This document shows, in pieces, positions 1 to 4,340 of a DNA stretch of 6,305 nucleotides. How positions within the stretch are numbered: the first letter of the stretch is position 1; each line of letters opens with the position of its first letter. The notes under the pieces are model-generated. The model saw nothing but the letters and a program-made list of their open reading frames with translations, was not told where the DNA came from and made no database searches. The position numbers and the translations under genes are program-made. The stretch is from Candidatus Limimorpha equi (GTDB taxonomy: Bacteria > Bacteroidota > Bacteroidia > Bacteroidales > F082): assembly GCA_018065885.1 (NCBI GenBank), contig JAGHSL010000397.1, positions 1-6,305 of the forward strand, read 5' to 3'.

Positions 1-644
1 ATCCAAAGCAAAATGCCCATGGCCACAAGGCAGAAGAAAGCCTCGTACAAACCCGTCGGATGACAAGGCAACCATTGATCGGGCGAGCAGCAATTGCCTG
101 CCGTACAAGGATAATAATTATCAAAAGAGCCACAGAATTGTTCCTGACCGCGCATGAAAACAAAGCCCCAAGGCAAAGATGTAGGCGTGCCATAGATTTC
201 GTGGTTCATCACGTTGCCAACGCGAATCATGGCGCCGACAAGACAAACCACGATGACAATTCGGTCAAGAATCCAAATGTATGGCTTTTTGACCACCTTT
301 CGGGAATAAATGAACAAACCAATCAAAATGCCAATGGCGCCGCCGTGACTGGCAAGACCACCTTCCCAAATCTTCAGAATCTCAATGGGATGCGACAGAT
401 AATAATCGGGTTCGTAGAAAAGACAATGTCCCAAGCGCGCACCGAGAATTGTCGATACAAGCATGTAAACCAGCAATTTATCCAAAGAATCATCGGGCAT
501 TTTTTCACGCCTGTAGATTCTTTTCATGATCATGTAACCGAAAAGGAAACCCAATGCCCACAAAAGGCCATACCAACGCACCTGCAAACTGCCAATGGAA
601 AACAGCACGGGGTCAGCGTTCCAAGTGATGTAATTTAAAATCAT
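1..644 (-). CDS. lgt: Prolipoprotein diacylglyceryl transferase, partial (C-terminus beyond left edge)
   Basis: Integral inner-membrane enzyme that moves a diacylglyceryl group from phosphatidylglycerol to the lipobox cysteine of prolipoproteins, the first step of lipoprotein maturation. The minus strand reads open from an ATG at 644-642 to the window edge, giving 214 codons; the family usually has about 260-290, so the last part is missing. Family motifs appear in order: RWYG (residues 23-26), GARLGH (68-73), EGGLASHGGAIG (94-105, the conserved HGG segment), RVGNVMNHEIYG (141-152, the Lgt signature with its essential Arg), and HPTGLYE (195-201). Several hydrophobic stretches fit the multi-pass topology. 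Odd feature: between Arg165 and His195 lies a roughly 29-residue loop with five cysteines (171, 180, 185, 186, 194), where related Bacteroides proteins, as I recall them, have only a few residues. The ATG start is supported by a -7 box about 20 bp upstream. The gene is divergent from the sigma operon. Identity is secure; the role of the loop is unknown. Confidence 0.96.
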   Translation of the reverse strand, partial: MILNYITWNADPVLFSIGSLQVRWYGLLWALGFLFGYMIMKRIYRREKMPDDSLDKLLVYMLVSTILGARLGHCLFYEPDYYLSHPIEILKIWEGGLASHGGAIGILIGLFIYSRKVVKKPYIWILDRIVIVVCLVGAMIRVGNVMNHEIYGTPTSLPWGFVFMRGQEQFCGSFDNYYPCTAGNCCSPDQWLPCHPTGLYEAFFCLVAMGILLW

Positions 645-662
645 AATAATTCAATTTTGGGG

Positions 663-670
663 CAAAATTA
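663..670 (-). promoter_or_regulatory. Bacteroidota-type -7 box of lgt
   Basis: Read on the minus strand this is TAATTTTG, a perfect match to the Bacteroidota housekeeping -7 consensus TAnnTTTG, ending 18 bp before the lgt ATG. It implies a leader of roughly 10-15 nucleotides. No clear TTTG-type -33 element lies at the expected spacing (about 19 bp further upstream the sequence is only T-rich), so the call rests mainly on the -7 box and its position. Confidence 0.55.
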
Positions 671-748
671 GTCTTTTTCTGCTGAAAAGAAATCCCGATT
701 TCATAAATAATTGTTATTTTGAAACCAAACAGAAAGAGATTTGCTGCT

Positions 749-783
749 GGCTTTTGGCTATTAGCTTCTGGCATAATGGCTCT
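749..783. repeat. Degenerate 7-bp repeat array, left arm
   Basis: Four consecutive in-phase heptamers can be read here: GGCTTTT, GGCTATT, AGCTTCT and GGCATAA (749-776), followed by TGGCTCT shifted by one base. Thirteen bases of it (750-762) recur exactly in inverted orientation at 843-855. The array lies in the lgt/sigma divergent intergenic region, between the two promoters. It looks like a small dispersed non-coding repeat; its function is unknown. Confidence 0.6.
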
Positions 784-828
784 TTAAACAAAAGTTATTC
801 TTCTTTTTTTTTTGATGATTTTTGACCC

Positions 829-856
829 AAAAGCTAAAGGCCAATAGCCAAAAGCA
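829..856. repeat. Degenerate 7-bp repeat array, right (inverted) arm
   Basis: Four consecutive heptamers read AAAAGCT, AAAGGCC, AATAGCC and AAAAGCA, the complementary version of the array at 749-783. The stretch 843-855 (AATAGCCAAAAGC) is the exact reverse complement of 750-762. The two arms are separated by about 80 bp that include a run of ten T residues (804-813). The array ends some 45 bp upstream of the proposed -35 element of the sigma gene. Confidence 0.6.
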
Positions 857-902
857 ACATTTTGACCAACGAATCATAATTGTCATTTTTTTTCACCCAA
901 CA

Positions 903-930
903 TGTAACTTTTTTGACTTATTTTCGTAGG
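903..930 (+). promoter_or_regulatory. Candidate ECF-type (autoregulatory) promoter of the sigma operon
   Basis: TGTAAC (903-908), followed by a T-rich stretch and then CGTAGG (925-930) after a 16-bp spacer, matches the general ECF promoter layout of an AAC-containing -35 box, about 16 bp, and a CGT-containing -10 box. It lies directly before the sigma gene ATG at 943, leaving a leader of only a few nucleotides. Because many ECF factors transcribe their own operon, this is probably an autoregulated promoter. An overlapping housekeeping -7-like sequence (TATTTTCG, 919-926, one mismatch to TAnnTTTG) has no TTTG at the right distance and is the weaker reading. Confidence 0.5.
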
Positions 931-942
931 ACAAAAGAACGT

Positions 943-1437
943 ATGAACAAAAGTCAGTACAATAAGTGTGTTGAGCAGTATGCCGACCGGATTTTCCGCT
1001 TCGCTTTGTCGAGTCTCCGCGACGAAGACAAGGCAAAGGATGTCGTGCAGGAAACCTTCGCCCGCATTTGGGAACACGTTGACACTGTGGAATTTGAACG
1101 GGCAAAACCCTATCTTTTCACGGCAGCTCACCACATTATGATTGACGAAATCAGACGTTGCCAAAAGACCGAACCGCTTGATGCGACCTACATTCAGGAA
1201 AGCATCAGCAACAGCTACAGCGACATTCAGGAAGTGCTTCACAGCGCATTGGCGACATTGCCCGAAGTGCAGCGCAACGTCATTCTGCTCTGCGACTACG
1301 AAGGCTACAGCTATCAGGAAATCGGCGAAATTACGGGACTGAGCGAGTCGCAAGTGAAAGTCTACATTTTCCGTGGCCGCACCGCTCTCAAGAAACAACT
1401 CAAAAGCATTGACAACCTAATCGACGTAGAACCATGA
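943..1437 (+). CDS. ECF-family RNA polymerase sigma factor
   Basis: Cytoplasmic group 4 (ECF) sigma factor of 164 residues that would direct RNA polymerase to a small regulon. Region 2 spans about residues 9-75, with the region 2.2 core motif KDVVQETFARIWEH (32-45), which contacts the polymerase beta-prime clamp, and an Asp-Glu-Ile-Arg-Arg stretch at 68-72 in the region 2.4 position. A short linker follows. Region 4 spans about 98-153; its helix-turn-helix reads YQEIGEITGLSESQVKVYIF (124-143) and is followed by RGRTALKKQL. There is no C-terminal extension. The frame is also open upstream to a TTG at 880, but that start would run through the proposed promoter, so the ATG at 943 is preferred and gives a normal family length. 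The stop overlaps the next gene's ATG (ATGA at 1434-1437), implying translational coupling to the partner protein. The subfamily and targets cannot be told from the sequence alone. Confidence 0.93.
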   Translation: MNKSQYNKCVEQYADRIFRFALSSLRDEDKAKDVVQETFARIWEHVDTVEFERAKPYLFTAAHHIMIDEIRRCQKTEPLDATYIQESISNSYSDIQEVLHSALATLPEVQRNVILLCDYEGYSYQEIGEITGLSESQVKVYIFRGRTALKKQLKSIDNLIDVEP

Positions 1438-2627
1438 AAATCAGCATAAACAATTACGAAGCTTATCTCATCGACTACATGGATGGCCGCTTGAACAACG
1501 CTGAAATCCAGCAGTTGAAAGCGTTCTGCGTCCAAAACCACATCGATTTCGAGGAACTCACCGAAGATTTGCCCGTTCTGGAAAGCACCGACGACACTTT
1601 CGATGAAAAGGAATACCTGTTCAAAAACAAAATCGTTCCATTTGGCAACATCAACGAAGATAATTACGAAGAGCGTTTCATTGCCTATCAGGAATTGCTT
1701 CTTGACGGTGAAGAAGAACGCGAAGTTGAAGAATTTGCAGACAAGAATCCATTATTGCTCAAGGATTTACGAACCTACGGCAATTGCAGATTAGAGCCAG
1801 ACACGACCATCGCCTTCAAGGATAAAGACAATTTGAAGAAAAAAGCCGTCATTCTTCCGCTTTATGCAAAAATCGCAGCGGTGGCGGCGGTCATCGCCGT
1901 GTTGTTCGGATTGTTCTGGCTGCCCAAAAATGAAAATGACAACGCAAACCAGCAGCCCGAGTTGGTTGAATTGACACCTGAACCATCTGAAAATGTATTA
2001 TATCCATCTGAAAAAGAGAGCGTTATTTCACAAGATGAGGAAGGTAGAGACGTAGCGCTCTACGTCTCTGATGACAAACAACAATCAAATGAAGATGTTG
2101 TGCGCAACATCTCTACGGAAAAACAAATTGCACCACACAATGAAGACGTTGCACGCAATGTCTCTACGGAATTTCTCACCGAGAACGAAACGGAAGAAAT
2201 TCAGGAGATTAGACCAAAACAAATTGGCATAGGGCCTGAATTATTGGCTTCATTGACACCGAAGAATGCAACCGAAATTGAAGTCAGCAAGGATTTTGCC
2301 ATTGAAAACGGCTTGCTGCCCGAAAGGGTTTTCTTCCTTCCAGTGAACGATTTTCACCTCGCCCAAAATCAGGAATGGGATGATAATGATGATTACGAAT
2401 ATTACGACCATCATCGTCCCTCGCTGATTGGCAAAGGTATCAGCTGGCTGAGCAAAGACCGCTATGGGAGCATTGGCGAGGTCGTTAGCGACGGGCTGCG
2501 TATTGCCAAGCGCGAAGTCATCGAATTGTCTGAACAAGCCCTTGTTGCCGTTTACATCAAAGCAGACGAAAGTTTCGACGAAGCCAAAAACCGCTTGGAA
2601 GAACGCTTTGAGCGGAAATCCGAATAA
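1434..2627 (+). CDS. Probable single-pass membrane anti-sigma factor
   Basis: A 397-residue protein translationally coupled to the ECF sigma gene, a position normally held by the cognate anti-sigma factor. Residues 1-135 are predicted cytoplasmic and acidic. They contain two similar 29-residue segments (7-35 and 77-105; both begin NYE, with I, Y, L, E, F and a final N at equivalent places), resembling the helical N-terminal segment of Bacteroidota anti-sigma proteins. One transmembrane helix lies at about 139-162 (YAKIAAVAAVIAVLFGLFW), preceded by Lys-Lys-Lys, which fits an N-in, C-out orientation. About 165-265 is a polar, Glu/Asn/Ser-rich linker holding three similar peptide blocks (204-213, 219-228, 236-245) encoded by palindromic DNA repeats. 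Residues 266-397 form a C-terminal region with an acidic/Tyr/His patch (315-327) and a charged helix-like tail. No zinc-binding HxxxCxxC motif or FecR domain is visible. The sensory ligand is unknown; the anti-sigma role is inferred from context, topology and the N-terminal segment. Confidence 0.75.
   Translation: MKISINNYEAYLIDYMDGRLNNAEIQQLKAFCVQNHIDFEELTEDLPVLESTDDTFDEKEYLFKNKIVPFGNINEDNYEERFIAYQELLLDGEEEREVEEFADKNPLLLKDLRTYGNCRLEPDTTIAFKDKDNLKKKAVILPLYAKIAAVAAVIAVLFGLFWLPKNENDNANQQPELVELTPEPSENVLYPSEKESVISQDEEGRDVALYVSDDKQQSNEDVVRNISTEKQIAPHNEDVARNVSTEFLTENETEEIQEIRPKQIGIGPELLASLTPKNATEIEVSKDFAIENGLLPERVFFLPVNDFHLAQNQEWDDNDDYEYYDHHRPSLIGKGISWLSKDRYGSIGEVVSDGLRIAKREVIELSEQALVAVYIKADESFDEAKNRLEERFERKSE
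2046..2069. repeat. Intragenic palindromic repeat, copy A
   Basis: Perfect inverted repeat with 10-bp arms (AGAGACGTAG and CTACGTCTCT) around a 4-bp loop, inside the linker region of the anti-sigma gene. It encodes GRDVALYVSD (residues 204-213). Its core resembles copies B and C and is read in the same frame; the palindrome centres lie 45 bp (A to B) and 51 bp (B to C) apart, both multiples of three. Confidence 0.75.
2090..2118. repeat. Intragenic palindromic repeat, copy B
   Basis: Contains a perfect inverted repeat GATGTTG-TGCG-CAACATC (2094-2111) followed by TCTACGG. It matches copy C at 24 of 29 positions. It encodes NEDVVRNIST (219-228), in the same frame as copies A and C. Confidence 0.75.
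2141..2169. repeat. Intragenic palindromic repeat, copy C
   Basis: Inverted repeat GACGTTG-CACG-CAATGTC (2145-2162), with one G-T pair in the RNA stem, followed by TCTACGG as in copy B. It encodes NEDVARNVST (236-245). Some B-to-C differences fall on opposite arms of the stem or conserve the peptide, so either a DNA/RNA hairpin or the peptide, or both, could be what is retained. Confidence 0.75.
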
Positions 2628-2638
2628 AAAACTGAATT

Positions 2639-3916
2639 TCAATGCTTCAAGCATCCAATCGGAACGACATAAACACCATCTTCACGCTGATAGGCAAAAC
2701 CATCAAGGCCGGTCAAAACCATCAGGAATGACGGGGCTTTCATACGCGTAGTGTCGATATTCTTACTCAAAAGTTTCAGGCTTGCCGCACCTTGCTCAAT
2801 CAAATTATCGCCGCCTAACTTGATTTCGACCAAGCCATACGATCCATTCCGAAGGTGAACCACGGCATCACATTCCAAGCCGTTGCTGTCGCGATAGTGA
2901 TACACAGTGCCGTCCAAAGCATCGGCATAAACGCGCAAGTCGTGGACGCACAAGGTCTCGAAAAGGAAGCCGAAAGTGTTCAAGTCGTTGATAAGGTCTT
3001 GCGGGCCAAGGCCTAAAGCCGCCACCGCAATTGATGGATCAGAGAAATAGCGTGTATCTGCCGAGCGCACCGCTGCCTTCGACCTGAGATTAGGGTTCCA
3101 TGCTAACATATCCTCAACGACAAAAATCTTCTTCAAGGCATTGATATAGGAAGCGACCGTGTTTTCGTCCAAAGTGTCGGTATCATTCGCCATCATATCG
3201 GCTTTCAGTTTGGCAATGGAAATCTGGGTGCCTTGGTTGCGCGCATACGAACGCATCAGCCGCTTCACCCTTTCGGGGTCTTTATTCACATTATCGACAC
3301 GCGAAATGTCGGCAGAGACGATGGCATCATAATAATCGAAAGCCTGAGACAAGGCAATTTTCGGTTTCGAGATTGTGCAAGCCTGAGGCCATCCGCCACG
3401 GCAAGCAACGTATGCCAACTTGTTTATATCCAACGGATTGATGGAAACAATATGTTCAGGACGGTTGAACAATTCTCCCAAACTGATTTCTCCGACGGAA
3501 TCGCCCGACTCGAACAGCGACATAGTGCGCATGGTCAGCCAAGCGAAGCGTCCTGTGCCCGTGTGGAAAATTTCATCACTATTAGCTGGCACTGCCGAAC
3601 CTGTCAGGATAAACTGCCCCAACTCATCGCGGTGATCCACCTCGAAACGCACGGCATCCCACAATTTTGGCACCAATTGCCACTCGTCAATAAGGCGCGG
3701 CGTTGCACCTGCCAAAAGGCTTGAAGGCGCATAATTGCCCAACTTGATGTTTTGCTCCATCCGGTCCGGTTCGGCCATATAAAGTATGCTCCCTGCCTGC
3801 TGTTCTGCCGTCGTAGTCTTTCCGCACCACTTCGGACCTTGCACCAAAACGGCACCTTTCCCCTCTAATTTTTCGGTCAAAATAGCATCCGAAATCCTGA
3901 ATTTATATTGCTTCAT
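2639..3916 (-). CDS. AAA-type ATPase with C-terminal DUF4143 region
   Basis: Cytoplasmic P-loop ATPase of 425 residues, the usual size for the COG1373 (AAA_14 plus DUF4143) family, whose cellular role is poorly known. Order of motifs: Walker A GPKWCGKTT (27-35); Walker B PRLIDEW (73-79); sensor-1-like FILTGSAVP (102-110); the family signature GRFAWLTMRTMSLFESG (122-138); a helical middle part (about 185-275); and a C-terminal domain in which LECDAV (347-352) and LVEIKLG (362-368) give an Asp...Glu-x-Lys arrangement like PD-(D/E)XK nucleases. ATP hydrolysis is expected; nuclease activity is only suggested. A GTG at 3949 would add 11 residues, but it falls at the edge of the -7 box, so the ATG at 3916 is preferred. 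Its stop is 11 bp from the stop of the convergent anti-sigma gene, and a 23-bp repeat array lies upstream of its promoter. No toxin, antitoxin or transposase partner is adjacent. Confidence 0.9.
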   Translation of the reverse strand: MKQYKFRISDAILTEKLEGKGAVLVQGPKWCGKTTTAEQQAGSILYMAEPDRMEQNIKLGNYAPSSLLAGATPRLIDEWQLVPKLWDAVRFEVDHRDELGQFILTGSAVPANSDEIFHTGTGRFAWLTMRTMSLFESGDSVGEISLGELFNRPEHIVSINPLDINKLAYVACRGGWPQACTISKPKIALSQAFDYYDAIVSADISRVDNVNKDPERVKRLMRSYARNQGTQISIAKLKADMMANDTDTLDENTVASYINALKKIFVVEDMLAWNPNLRSKAAVRSADTRYFSDPSIAVAALGLGPQDLINDLNTFGFLFETLCVHDLRVYADALDGTVYHYRDSNGLECDAVVHLRNGSYGLVEIKLGGDNLIEQGAASLKLLSKNIDTTRMKAPSFLMVLTGLDGFAYQREDGVYVVPIGCLKH

Positions 3917-3938
3917 TTTACTACTTCTTTTTACACTG

Positions 3939-3969
3939 CAAAAATACACATATTTTTCATATAATCAAT
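3939..3969 (-). promoter_or_regulatory. Bacteroidota housekeeping promoter of the ATPase gene
   Basis: On the minus strand, TATTTTTG (3946-3939) is a perfect TAnnTTTG -7 box. ATTG (3969-3966) stands 19 bp upstream of it, the spacing expected for the -33 TTTG element (three of four bases). The -7 box ends 22 bp before the ATG at 3916, giving a leader of about 15 nucleotides. This fixes the start choice and places the 23-bp array about 15 bp upstream of the -33 element. Confidence 0.65.
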
Positions 3970-3984
3970 ATTTTCCAAAAACTT

Positions 3985-4099
3985 TTCAGTAATTTGAGGC
4001 AATTCTATTCAGTAATTTGAGGCGATTTCATTCAGTAATTTGAGGATTTTTCGTTCAGTAATTTGAGGCAATTCCATTCAGTAATTTGAGGATTTTAAA
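3985..4099. repeat. Five-copy 23-bp direct repeat array (15-bp invariant core)
   Basis: The 15-bp core TTCAGTAATTTGAGG occurs five times without a mismatch, starting at 3985, 4008, 4031, 4054 and 4077, so the period is exactly 23 bp. The 8-bp gaps are AT-rich and fall in two types: CAATTCTA, CGATTTCA and CAATTCCA after cores 1, 2 and 4; ATTTTTCG and ATTTTAAA after cores 3 and 5. The array sits 69 bp upstream of the ATPase start codon, just beyond its promoter. Invariant cores at a period near two helical turns resemble iterons or a multi-site operator on one DNA face. The gaps are too short for CRISPR spacers. Confidence 0.9.
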
Positions 4100-4111
4100 C
4101 TAGACACAAAT

Positions 4112-4178
4112 AACACGGATTATCACGGAATTGTTTTGTGACAAAACATCAATCCGTTAAATCCGTGTCATCCGTGTT
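4112..4178. repeat. Nested inverted repeat (possible cruciform or RNA hairpin)
   Basis: Outer arms AACACGGAT (4112-4120) and ATCCGTGTT (4170-4178) are perfect reverse complements. Inside them is a second perfect stem TGTTTTG-TGA-CAAAACA (4132-4148). The outer arms extend imperfectly through TCACGGA and TCCGTGT. It lies between the mannosidase stop and the ATPase promoter, both on the minus strand, so it could end mannosidase transcription, but no good T-run follows the stem on that strand. Confidence 0.55.
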
Positions 4179-4340
4179 CGCTTATATCAATCCGATATTT
4201 CCGCGCCAGCCAATCTGTGAAATTCATGCGCTTGCGCATTTGAAATTTATCTGTTAAATCTGTAAAATCTGTAGTTTGTTGAAAATCAGTGTAATCAGCG
4301 CAATCTGCGGTTCTAAAAAATCCGATCCGTTAAATCCTGG
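4151..4340. repeat. Region of degenerate 9-bp tandem units
   Basis: Clusters of a 9-bp unit of the type AATC(C/T/A)GTGN fill this stretch. Clear examples are AATCCGTTA (4151) and AATCCGTGT (4160); AATCTGTGA (4212); AATCTGTAA (4257) and AATCTGTAG (4266); AATCAGTGT (4284), AATCAGCGC (4293) and AATCTGCGG (4302) in exact 9-bp register; and ATCCGTTA followed by AATCCTGG (4325-4340), ending on the mannosidase stop codon. A short hairpin (4226-4239) lies within. No open reading frame or promoter was recognised here. Confidence 0.65.
4226..4239. repeat. Short perfect palindrome ATGCGC-TT-GCGCAT
   Basis: Six-bp arms with a 2-bp centre, flanked by AAATTC on the left and TTGAAATTT on the right, which could extend the stem with bulges. 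It lies within the 9-bp repeat region about 100 bp downstream of the mannosidase stop. It is GC-rich for its surroundings, but no T-run follows it on the minus strand, so a terminator role is uncertain. Confidence 0.4.

Noticed and set aside
60..638. Long plus-strand open frame at the left end
   Set aside because: It lies opposite lgt, whose minus-strand frame contains all the family motifs; the plus-strand product has no recognisable domain.
883..1398. Long minus-strand open frame opposite the sigma gene
   Set aside because: It is antisense to a clear ECF sigma factor and shows no family features.
2632..2641. ATTCAGT-like sequence at the ATPase 3' end, inverted relative to the 23-bp array core, as a terminal inverted repeat
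   Set aside because: Only about 6-7 contiguous bases match, which is expected by chance in AT-rich DNA.
2626..2654. Terminator between the convergent genes (ATGCTTCAAGCAT palindrome and an A6/T6 run)
   Set aside because: The stem is short and the T-run on the minus strand starts about 10 bp after it, so it is not a convincing intrinsic terminator.
3233..3724. Plus-strand open frames inside the ATPase gene
   Set aside because: They are out-of-frame readings of a gene with complete Walker A, Walker B and DUF4143 motifs on the other strand.
3985..4099. CRISPR array
   Set aside because: The repeat core is 15 bp and the gaps only 8 bp and partly alike; no cas gene is present.
4315..4340. Mannosidase terminator (T6 run on the minus strand after the stop)
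   Set aside because: No GC-rich stem precedes the run; the sequence is part of the 9-bp repeat units.
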